A stretch of DNA of 45,044 nt from Vibrionales bacterium SWAT-3 (GTDB taxonomy: Bacteria > Pseudomonadota > Gammaproteobacteria > Enterobacterales > Vibrionaceae), in the NCBI GenBank assembly GCA_000169995.1, contig AAZW01000038.1, positions 1 to 45,044 of the forward strand. Direction: 5' to 3'. The notes beneath the pieces were generated by a model that ran no database searches, was not told the DNA's origin, and saw nothing but the letters and a program-made list of their open reading frames with translations. Below, in pieces: positions 14,534 through 21,586 of this stretch. Position 1 is the first letter of the stretch, and the number at the start of each line of letters is the position of its first letter. The position numbers and the translations under genes are program-made.

Positions 14534-16257
14534 TGGGTTCTGAAGGTCAAGAAGCGCTGCAAGAAGCACGTATTGAACTACAAAAACTAAAAGCCCGTGA
14601 GAGAAAACTGGCTGAAGAGAATAGGGTGATCCTATCGACTATCTCTGCGATCAGTAAAGCAAGTAACATATCTGAGATATTTTCTAGCCTTGAGTTTGTC
14701 TTAAAAAAGTACATCAAATTTGACGACTTTATCGTAGTCTCAAGAGTAGGGAACGAAGGTGATTTCAAGACTCTACTGACAAATAATAAAGTCTTTGAAC
14801 AGATGCACTGGACAGATTGTGGCAAGCTGTCTCGAGTCATTAATGGGGAATGCGCTATCCTTTTTGAACCCAAGTCTCTGGGTGAATTCAACTCTTTACA
14901 TCCCATTATTCTTGACCAAATAAACTCGGTGTTGATTACCGGTATCGATAGCGGGCTAACGCAATCAGTCATTATTTTTATTCACTCGAATACCAAACAT
15001 TTTAGTATCGAAACTAAAGCAACTCTAAACCGTTTTCGCCCGCTTATTGAGCGCGCTGTTTTCGACATAGAGAATAAAGAGAAACTCGAAGCCACAGTGA
15101 GAGAGCGAACCACGGAGCTTGTCACAGCAAGGAAAGACGCAGAAAGAGCCAACAAAGCCAAGTCAGAATTCCTGGCCATGATGAGCCACGAGTTAAGAAC
15201 GCCATTAAACGCCATCATTGGGCTAATCGACACCTTGAAATCGACTCAACTAACGCCAGAACAACAGTCTATACTGCTAAATATGAGTACATCGTCTGAG
15301 CTTTTGCTAGCGATCATCAGTGATGTATTGGACTTTTCCAAAATAGAATCCGGGTGTTTCTCATTAGCTCCACAATGGAGCAATGTAAGAGACACTGTAA
15401 CTTTTGTTTTGTCTGAACAAAAGAAGGCGGCAGACGATAAAGGTCTAACGCTCACGATTTCTAGTGATATCCCAGAGGGTGAACTTCACTATATAGACCC
15501 GAGCCGTTTAGCACAGATCTTGTTTAACCTAATAGGCAATGCCATCAAATTTACGGAACATGGGCACGTTCATGTATCCATAAAATACCAACAGAGCTCA
15601 TTCTACATAGCAGTCGAAGACACCGGCATTGGAATTAGTTCGCAACAGCTATCGTCATTATTCAGCCCGTTTGTGCAAGCAGATAGTACAATCACACGAA
15701 GGTTTGGTGGCACAGGCTTAGGTTTGGCAATCACCAAGAGATTGGTCGAATTGATGCGTGGACGTATATCAGTGGAAAGTGAGCCTGGGAAAGGTTCTAA
15801 GTTCGAAGTCCAATTGCCAGTGCTCACCAGAGTAACTAACAATTGCAATCAACTGGAAGATGATGTCTGCTCAAGAGAACTAAGAAGCCGATATTCAGTG
15901 CTGGTTGTTGAAGACAACCCAACAAACCAAATGGTGATTAAGCTCATTCTAACAAGACAGGGTCATGAAGTTTTTATCGCAAGTAATGGCGAAGAAGCGA
16001 TAGGATTTGTCGAAGACAACAACGACTCGATAGACATTATCCTAATGGATGTATCGATGCCGGTAATGGACGGTTTAACCACAACCAAATACATGAGAGA
16101 AGCAAACATACAAACACCAATCGTCGCGCTAACGGCACACACATCGGTTGAAGATAAATGCTCATGTTTAGATGTCGGTATGAATGATTTCGTGACCAAA
16201 CCGGTAAGAACAAAAGAAATAACAGAAGCTATAGATAGATTAATGCTTGAGATCTAA
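14533..16257 (+). CDS. Hybrid histidine kinase, VpsV/NahK-like
   Basis: A 574-residue cytoplasmic hybrid kinase without membrane helices. In order: a coiled coil (about 5-35), a GAF-like region (about 40-180), a second coiled coil, a HisKA domain with MMSHELRTPLNA (phospho-acceptor H219), a HATPase domain with N-box LFNLIGNAIKF (N336), DTGIG and GTGLGLAI boxes, and a C-terminal receiver domain (VLVVEDNPTN, phospho-acceptor D506 in LMDVSMPVMDG, Lys in VTKPV). It overlaps the FIST gene by one base, so the FIST protein is the likely input. In V. cholerae the equivalent VpsV is reported to be controlled by NosP and to feed phosphate into the LuxU/LuxO quorum-sensing relay and biofilm control; transfer of that role here is inference. 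Confidence 0.9.
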   Translation: MGSEGQEALQEARIELQKLKARERKLAEENRVILSTISAISKASNISEIFSSLEFVLKKYIKFDDFIVVSRVGNEGDFKTLLTNNKVFEQMHWTDCGKLSRVINGECAILFEPKSLGEFNSLHPIILDQINSVLITGIDSGLTQSVIIFIHSNTKHFSIETKATLNRFRPLIERAVFDIENKEKLEATVRERTTELVTARKDAERANKAKSEFLAMMSHELRTPLNAIIGLIDTLKSTQLTPEQQSILLNMSTSSELLLAIISDVLDFSKIESGCFSLAPQWSNVRDTVTFVLSEQKKAADDKGLTLTISSDIPEGELHYIDPSRLAQILFNLIGNAIKFTEHGHVHVSIKYQQSSFYIAVEDTGIGISSQQLSSLFSPFVQADSTITRRFGGTGLGLAITKRLVELMRGRISVESEPGKGSKFEVQLPVLTRVTNNCNQLEDDVCSRELRSRYSVLVVEDNPTNQMVIKLILTRQGHEVFIASNGEEAIGFVEDNNDSIDIILMDVSMPVMDGLTTTKYMREANIQTPIVALTAHTSVEDKCSCLDVGMNDFVTKPVRTKEITEAIDRLMLEI

Positions 16258-16445
16258 TAAACGTATGGTTGTAGAAAGTTAAATATTGAATGGATAGCAT
16301 CTAAGAGTTAAAGAGTTAATTTGAACAGGCGCTGCGTAAAGGTTCAGTAAGAGGTTTAGTAATTAAGATGGCGCGAGTTAGTTTGATTCAACGTGTAGTC
16401 AAACCCATAAAAATGGTTAAGCGAATGAATTATGTGGTTCTTTAC

Positions 16446-16490
16446 GTGAAATCTGCCAGGGATAAGGCTCGTAAAGCTCTCAGATTTCAC
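16446..16490. repeat. Inverted repeat next to the dif-like site
   Basis: Perfect 10-bp arms GTGAAATCTG (16446-16455) and CAGATTTCAC (16481-16490), with a 25-nt loop. The right arm ends eight bases before the dif-like site. A third copy, CAGATTTCAC, is at 16719-16728. It could fold as a hairpin after the kinase gene, but there is no T tract. Confidence 0.6.
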
Positions 16491-16498
16491 ATATAATG

Positions 16499-16526
16499 AC
16501 TGCGTATTATTTACATTATGTTAAAT
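16499..16526. other. Candidate XerCD recombination site (chromosome 1 dif)
   Basis: The 28 bases divide into XerC arm ACTGCGTATTA (16499-16509), centre TTTACA (16510-16515) and XerD arm TTATGTTAAAT (16516-16526). The XerD arm is identical to that of E. coli and V. cholerae dif. The XerC arm differs at two positions from the V. cholerae dif1 arm as I remember it, and at one from the arm of the CTX phage attachment site. Spacing 11-6-11 is exact. In V. cholerae, dif1 also lies between the NosP/VpsV genes and the matP-fabA region. It could be the real dif, or a hybrid site left by an element that integrated at dif. Confidence 0.65.
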
Positions 16527-17143
16527 ATGGTTTGGTAATCATAAGGCAGAGTTCGATATACGATGCCCTGCCTCTGTTTCTATCCAACTGATACTGTGTA
16601 TTTAACCATAATGGCTATTTACCATAAAATACCTAATAAACATATTTCCTAATCTTCGATTAAGAGATGGTTACACATTGCTGTGTAAGTTATGAAAGTA
16701 ACCCTATTGTTGTACTTTCAGATTTCACGCACGCTACATACGCAAAGTCTAGATACTTAATTTCAATTGAGAATCCCGGTCCATCTTGCAACTGATAAAG
16801 CATTCAGAAATTCCGACACATCACAGGCACCTAATCTGGCTTGCTGGTCGCTTATGTCACGCTTTCAACCTGAGCTCGCTTCAAGCTCTATCAATCGTTG
16901 CTCTCGTTATTTAAGGTTCCATAAGCATGTCGATGGTACTCAAACGACATTATTGAAAAGCTTCATTGCATTCAAAGTATGTCCGTAGTTTTAATGCACG
17001 GGCTGTAAACTAAAAATAAGTGACAACGCAACGCACTTCCTGTTTACCGTGTTCTGGTATGGCCATTGCTCCTTGTTTTACAACTGAGATGCTGATACTT
17101 CTATTACCTACAAGCTTTGAAAATCAGATATTTAGACAGGTTT

Positions 17144-17159
17144 CGTATTAACTAATACG
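17144..17159. promoter_or_regulatory. Palindrome CGTATTA-AC-TAATACG upstream of the barrel gene
   Basis: A perfect 7-2-7 inverted repeat 57 bases upstream of the start of the outer membrane protein gene. The size and place fit an operator for a dimeric repressor. I do not know the regulator. Confidence 0.4.
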
Positions 17160-17215
17160 TCTTTTGTTTGATAGCATGTCTGGGAAATCAATAACTTAAT
17201 AAATAAAGGTTTTAC

Positions 17216-17815
17216 ATGAAAAGCAGTATGGTCGCCCTATCACTATTATCTATCTTCGCAATGAGCTCCCAAGCGGTTGCTAGTGATAAAGAAGCTTCAT
17301 CTAAGGAGCTTGGTCAGTTTTATGTTGGTGCTGATATCGGCTTTTACAATGAAACCGAATTTGAATTCCCTAACGACGCCATTGAAGATTCATCAGACCT
17401 TTCTGACCTCAGTTATAACCTAGTTGGAGGCTACGAATTCAATACTCATGATGTTGTTAAGTTAGGGCTAGAAACCGAATACCGAAAAATTGGTAAGGTA
17501 AGCTATAGCGATTCGATGGATATCGAAGGTCAGGCTTTCTTCGTCAACGTTAAGCCAAAATTCATTGTTAAAGGAGATGCGTTAGACTTATACGTATCAC
17601 TATTAGCTGGTGTTGGCTCGATGGATATGGACGTAAAAATGTCCGGAACCTCGGAATCTAAATCAGAAGCAGCTTACCAAGTTGGTGCAGAGCTTGGTGC
17701 GATAGTCTCAGACAATATCGACATCCACCTTGGCTACCGAAATGCACGTGTTGAAATCTACGATGTCGATGTTTCTTCACAAACCGCTTATATTGGTGCG
17801 CGATACAAGTTTTAA
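17216..17815 (+). CDS. Outer membrane beta-barrel protein
   Basis: A 199-residue protein with a Sec signal peptide (MKSSMVALSLLSIFAMSSQAVA, mature from about residue 23) and alternating beta strands that end in a C-terminal Phe (TAYIGARYKF), the signal for the BAM machinery. Start: FYVGADIGFYNETEF, the usual first strand of eight-stranded OmpA-like barrels (OMP_b-brl type). Acidic loops (DAIEDSSDLSDLS) and no extra domain are seen. Function unknown; likely a small porin-like or surface protein. AAAGG lies eight bases before the ATG. It stands alone, with a possible operator upstream. Confidence 0.8.
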   Translation: MKSSMVALSLLSIFAMSSQAVASDKEASSKELGQFYVGADIGFYNETEFEFPNDAIEDSSDLSDLSYNLVGGYEFNTHDVVKLGLETEYRKIGKVSYSDSMDIEGQAFFVNVKPKFIVKGDALDLYVSLLAGVGSMDMDVKMSGTSESKSEAAYQVGAELGAIVSDNIDIHLGYRNARVEIYDVDVSSQTAYIGARYKF

Positions 17816-18130
17816 CCCCTTCGAATAACCGTTAGCCCACTCTAGCAAAGCCTTCCTCTCTAAAGTGGGCGTTACTCGATCCTTTATCTTGACTGAATCG
17901 GCCTATTAAAGTTACGTTGTATCTTATTTTGTGTAGGTATAGGAAGTTTAAGGGACTACGTTTTGCAAAATAAACCACCTAAACAGACCACTATTTCGTG
18001 TTTAAATTTTGATCTATCAAACAGTTATAATTGAAAATAAGGTGATTAAGCAATCAAATGCTGTGCATTCGGAGTTGCATTACCAATTAAAGTGTTAACA
18101 TCAGGAAATGTTGTAAACTAGGTGTTTGAT
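17816..18130. other. Gap of about 315 bp between the barrel gene and the DUF2971 gene
   Basis: An imperfect long-loop hairpin GCCCACT / AGTGGGC (about 17835-17870) could end the barrel transcript. Otherwise AT-rich sequence with no gene or clear site that I can support. Confidence 0.5.
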
Positions 18131-18733
18131 ATGTTGCCTAAACTTTATAAGTTCAGATCGCTCCACGATAGAAACATACAATCTATATCCGAGTGTTCGT
18201 TGTGGTTTGATTACGCTAAATCTTTTAACAACCCTTTTGATTCTAACCACATCTTCAACCAGTGCCTTCAAAATGATTTTAAGGTGATGTGTTTCTCGCA
18301 GTCCAGCGACCACCCTATACTGTGGTCTCAGTATGGTGACAACTTCAAAGGTATGTGTATTGAGTATGACCTTAACTATTATGAAGGTGACGCGAACCTA
18401 AATTGCTTTGAGGTTCAATATGAAGACCATCCAAACAATATCAGTTTGCCTTTGTTAGAGAAATTACCGCCATTAAGCTTAGGTACCGAGCTCTTTAAGG
18501 TAAAGCACTCTAATTGGCGCTATGAGCGAGAATATCGCTGGGTACTTCCTAAGGAAGAGCTCGAAGGCAATAAACTGTTTCTTAACAAACAATGCCTTAC
18601 TTCAGTCATTCTCTCAGAGCATGCTCCAGCGGATAGAAAGCTTAAACTGTTAATGACATGCCAACGCCTAGGTATTCCAGTCAAACAAGCAATGGCCAAA
18701 CAGGACTCATTCACGTTTGAAGTGGTTTGCTAA
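18131..18733 (+). CDS. DUF2971 family protein
   Basis: A 200-residue soluble protein of the DUF2971 family, common in accessory and defence-associated DNA. The family marks are clear: LYKFRSLHDRN near the start, LWFDYAKSFNNPFD, then CFSQSSDHPILWSQYGDNFKGMCIEYD, and WRYEREYRWVLP. No enzymatic role is established to my knowledge. I prefer ATG 18131; a GTG three codons upstream (18122) is possible. It ends against a convergent gene, with a shared hairpin terminator. It is a lone accessory-type gene next to the terminus region, which may mark a small insertion relative to other vibrios. Confidence 0.8.
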   Translation: MLPKLYKFRSLHDRNIQSISECSLWFDYAKSFNNPFDSNHIFNQCLQNDFKVMCFSQSSDHPILWSQYGDNFKGMCIEYDLNYYEGDANLNCFEVQYEDHPNNISLPLLEKLPPLSLGTELFKVKHSNWRYEREYRWVLPKEELEGNKLFLNKQCLTSVILSEHAPADRKLKLLMTCQRLGIPVKQAMAKQDSFTFEVVC

Positions 18734-18798
18734 ACAGCCACTGTTGGTAAGTCCGGCTTTGTCAGCAACCCAAATAAAGTGACAGTGCAACTTAAAAG

Positions 18799-18826
18799 AA
18801 AGAGCCACACAAGTGTGGCTCTCTTC
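18799..18826. terminator. Bidirectional terminator between the DUF2971 and HDOD-like genes
   Basis: Perfect hairpin AGAGCCACA / TGTGGCTCT with a 4-nt loop, flanked by AAAAGAA on one side and CTTCATT on the other, between convergent genes. Confidence 0.75.
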
Positions 18827-18827
18827 A

Positions 18828-20048
18828 TTACATCTTATCGGTTATTTTACCTGGTACCCTATTCTGCATTTGCTCAATCGTCATCGCTGACATTTGAACA
18901 TTGGAAAACCAATAGGGTCTGTGCTTAACATTGAACAAATCACTATTATCCAGCGCTTCAAAAATAGAGAACTTTCTCCCTTGGGCTAACGCAGCTCCGT
19001 AAAGGGTTCTTTCTAGCGCTGGTATGTCATTTACTTCCTCTAACAACGCTCGCTTTATAAACTGGTTGGTTGGGCTCCAGTCAATAAATTCGACAAGCTT
19101 CTTAAGTAGCTTGAGTTCGAGTTGCTCTATCATCGACTCTAGAAATTGCGTATTTGGGATGACTTCAGCGCAAGCGTAATACTCTTCATGCTTATCACTC
19201 GCATCACGATAGCCGATCATGGTTTTAACCAAAGCATCTTCGAATGTCGAAGAGAAATGATTACAAATCAGGAATAAAGGTAAGACTCTCAGCACACCTA
19301 AAAGAATTCCAACATTTGGATCTTTAACGGACGTTTCTTGTAACCTCATGCGCGTAGTATTCGAGGTCACCACCAAATGTTGCCAAACCTTCGGTGCGAT
19401 ATGTTTGATGTTGGTGTCATTCCACTTAATCAGTTGCTGACTCATTAGTAATGGAAACAACAAACGGCAGTTCTCGATACCGATTTGCCTTGCCGCAACT
19501 TTGGGGTCGAGAATGATTTTAGATTTCTTACCGTACTTTTCTGTGAACTCTCGGTTAGACACAAACTCAACAAGGCTAGAGCTAAGCGCCCTGCTTTCTG
19601 ATGATATTTTGTGTAACTTTGAAAAGTTTAAAGATGGAGAATACCCAACACTCGCGAACTGATTGTAATCGGGTAATTGGGTAAATAAGGAGCTTATGAG
19701 TGTGCCTTGAAGCTTCTCTAACATAAGCGCAGAGGCGGCGTCACTCACATCATCAATGACGTAACGCAGTGTCTGTTGTTTGGCCACTACCTTCTCGCGT
19801 TTGGCATTTACTCTATCTTGTTCACAGCGCAATAGAATGCGCTGATTATGTGAAATTCGATCCGCTTCATCAAAGATCACGCTCTCGCAATATCTATTCT
19901 CTAAGCTAAGTAGCGTATCGACCTTTGATTGGTCGAGTTTATATTTTGTGGATATCAACCATTTAGTAAAACGAGCCTCAACGTTAATTGAAACTTTTCT
20001 GGAGATCTCTATGACTTCTGGGGTGTAATTTTTATTTGCTAACAACAA
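18828..20048 (-). CDS. Probable HDOD-domain signalling protein
   Basis: A 406-residue soluble protein without signal peptide or membrane helix. The N-terminal 130 residues are charged and helical (coiled-coil-like). The middle (about 130-300) resembles the HDOD domain: FSKLHKISSESRALSSSLVEFVSNREF, then DPKVAARQIGIENCRLLFPLLM, which fits the HDOD helix pair around the LG-x-x-RLL position, and later a Trp-His pair (VWQHLVVTS) and GILLGVLRVLP. HDOD proteins lack the metal residues of HD phosphohydrolases and act as scaffolds in signalling. The match is by eye and the domain is divergent, so the call is moderate. Its transcript ends at the shared terminator. Confidence 0.55.
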   Translation of the reverse strand: MLLANKNYTPEVIEISRKVSINVEARFTKWLISTKYKLDQSKVDTLLSLENRYCESVIFDEADRISHNQRILLRCEQDRVNAKREKVVAKQQTLRYVIDDVSDAASALMLEKLQGTLISSLFTQLPDYNQFASVGYSPSLNFSKLHKISSESRALSSSLVEFVSNREFTEKYGKKSKIILDPKVAARQIGIENCRLLFPLLMSQQLIKWNDTNIKHIAPKVWQHLVVTSNTTRMRLQETSVKDPNVGILLGVLRVLPLFLICNHFSSTFEDALVKTMIGYRDASDKHEEYYACAEVIPNTQFLESMIEQLELKLLKKLVEFIDWSPTNQFIKRALLEEVNDIPALERTLYGAALAQGRKFSIFEALDNSDLFNVKHRPYWFSNVQMSAMTIEQMQNRVPGKITDKM

Positions 20049-20192
20049 CCGAGACTTTCCTTTGTCCTAATCTTCTTTTGGCAGCATATGCTGACTTTAT
20101 AAGTGAGATAAATATTAATAGAAATTAGAGATTGGTTCACGAAATTGTTTCATTAAAATTATAGACATTTAGTTATAGTGCACTAAATGCGA

Positions 20193-20504
20193 TTATTCTG
20201 ATATATGAAGACGAATGTATTTCTCAGGAAAGCTGTACTTGAACTTTTTACGCTTCGGCAGATGCTTTTTAGCTTCTTTACAGATTTTGCTATCCCCAGA
20301 GGTTCTGACCTTTTTGATTCTTGCATAACCTTTGGCGTGCTTCATCTCAATCATAAGATCACAATATCCTTCTAGCTCAATATGACTCTTACTGAGCCCT
20401 TTAAGGACAGAGGTCTTAATCTTCTTTGCTACTGGGTTAATCAAGGCATCGTCGGAAAGTGTTAGTGGTGACAAACAACACAATAAAAGTACTAGATATC
20501 TCAT
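20193..20504 (-). CDS. Small secreted protein resembling TolA domain III
   Basis: A 103-residue protein with a signal peptide (about residues 1-17, MRYLVLLLCCLSPLTLS) and a mature domain of about 85 residues. C48 and C75 are placed like the disulfide of TolA domain III, with the pattern YCDLMIEMKHAKGYARIKKV, then TSGDSKICKEAKKHLP. In TolA this domain binds TolB, colicins and filamentous phage pIII. Here it comes without the membrane helix and long helical domain II, so it would be free in the periplasm. Similar short stand-alone genes are annotated in other vibrios, as far as I remember. Function unknown. Confidence 0.65.
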   Translation of the reverse strand: MRYLVLLLCCLSPLTLSDDALINPVAKKIKTSVLKGLSKSHIELEGYCDLMIEMKHAKGYARIKKVRTSGDSKICKEAKKHLPKRKKFKYSFPEKYIRLHISE

Positions 20505-20609
20505 ACTGTTCTCTTTTAGTTAAAATTGAAAACAGTATGCAGATAATGGAGAGATGTTTAGGATTAACTTAGTATGATGTTGTATTGGATAACACGTAAT
20601 TATCGAAAA

Positions 20610-20918
20610 TTAAGCTTTCTTTGAGCCTTTAGACTTGAATCCGTTATGCGGGAACACATTGCGAATGCGTTGCTGTACGCTTTTAGGTACGTCCTTAGTG
20701 AACTTCAAGTTATAGCCAGAACGTTTCGCATACACTTTTAATTCGCCCTTAAACGCATTGTTGTGGCCGATCTCTTGAAGGTTGTGCTTAAAACTCGGCG
20801 GAAGATGACCTTTAACCTGCTCAATAGCTCCATCACTGAATTTAATTTTCAGGACGGGTCTATCTACAGCGACCAACCAAAATACCAACACTGCACCGAT
20901 TAAGATTACATACATCAT
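20610..20918 (-). CDS. DUF3634 family membrane-anchored protein
   Basis: A 102-residue protein with an N-terminal membrane helix (MMYVILIGAVLVFWLVAV) and a basic C-terminal domain (VKGHLPPSFKHNLQEIG, then VQQRIRNVFPHNGF). It fits the DUF3634 family of vibrios; no function is known to me. It lies 23 bp downstream of matP on the same strand, so the two are probably cotranscribed. Confidence 0.75.
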   Translation of the reverse strand: MMYVILIGAVLVFWLVAVDRPVLKIKFSDGAIEQVKGHLPPSFKHNLQEIGHNNAFKGELKVYAKRSGYNLKFTKDVPKSVQQRIRNVFPHNGFKSKGSKKA

Positions 20919-20941
20919 AACGTCACCACTAATATTGATGG

Positions 20942-21397
20942 TTACTTATCATCAGAAAGAAGCTTGCTTAAATCTTCTTTAAGGCTCGTTACCGTTTTAC
21001 TCGCCTGTTCGCTGCGTGATGCTTCACTCACCAAATATTCGATGGCGTCAGACAAGGTACAACCTAGCTCATTCGCTCTTTGGGATAGCTTTTCCCAGAC
21101 GCGATAATCGAGGTCGATTGATTTCTTTTTGGTATGAACTTGTTCAGCGTTAAAGTGGCGTTTGCGCTTCGCCCTAATCGCTTGTTTGAGCTTATTGTCG
21201 AGCTCTGGAGACATGTTGTCTGATATCCACTCAAGCACACCTGTAGGTTGGTGTTCGAGCTTTAATAACGCCTGAATAGCGACGTCAGCTTCACTTGAAT
21301 CAATGTGGCAGGTGATCGATTCGCCTTCTTTCCATTTTTTGACCAGATAGTTCCATTTCCAACCACATTCTAAGTTTTCAAGTTGCTGATATTTCAT
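20942..21397 (-). CDS. matP: Macrodomain Ter protein MatP
   Basis: MatP binds matS sites (GTGAC-N3-GTCAC type), condenses the replication terminus region and links it to the divisome through ZapB. The 151-residue protein has the N-terminal family start MKYQQLENLECGWKWNYLVKKW, a helical middle, and a C-terminal ribbon-helix-helix (about residues 88-135, KKSIDLDYRVWEKLSQRANELGCTLSDAI) followed by a coiled coil. Length equals E. coli MatP (150). It is divergent from the Lon-like protease gene, the same arrangement as in E. coli near fabA. A matS-like sequence lies just upstream. Confidence 0.96.
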   Translation of the reverse strand: MKYQQLENLECGWKWNYLVKKWKEGESITCHIDSSEADVAIQALLKLEHQPTGVLEWISDNMSPELDNKLKQAIRAKRKRHFNAEQVHTKKKSIDLDYRVWEKLSQRANELGCTLSDAIEYLVSEASRSEQASKTVTSLKEDLSKLLSDDK

Positions 21398-21421
21398 GTC
21401 TAATCTCGAGTGTTAATCCTA

Positions 21422-21434
21422 GTGACAGCGTAAC
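21422..21434. promoter_or_regulatory. matS-like sequence in the matP upstream region
   Basis: GTGACAGCGTAAC agrees with the matS consensus GTGACRNYGTCAC at all defined positions except one (A for C). It lies 25 bases upstream of the matP start codon. Confidence 0.4.
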
Positions 21435-21586
21435 CCAAAATGGGCGGTTTAACAATTATTGTCTTGAAAGAATAGACCAAGATCATACTTATATTAGTCC
21501 AGTGATCGGTAACGTCCATATAGAGCTACAAGCGAGATCGGTTTTTCTATATACTCTCTACCTCATTATCATAATCAGAAACTTAA

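Larger units (their letters stand above)
16258..17215. other. 958-bp gap without a convincing gene, holding a dif-like site and inverted repeats
   Basis: The longest gene-free stretch of the window. I see a dif-like sequence (16499-16526), an inverted repeat of GTGAAATCTG / CAGATTTCAC (16446-16455 and 16481-16490) with a third copy at 16719-16728, a perfect hairpin TGAAAGTA / TACTTTCA (16693-16720), and a 7-2-7 palindrome (17144-17159). A 73-codon open frame at 16767-16988 has no family resemblance, no ribosome site and unusual composition; I do not call it. Parts could be remnants of older insertions at the terminus. Confidence 0.7.

Noticed and set aside
14547..14972. A 141-codon open frame on the minus strand.
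   Set aside because: Antisense shadow of the hybrid kinase gene; Ser-rich as expected from such frames.
16767..16988. A 73-codon open frame in the dif-region gap.
   Set aside because: No ribosome site, no family resemblance, unusual amino acid composition, and isolated in a stretch with many repeats.
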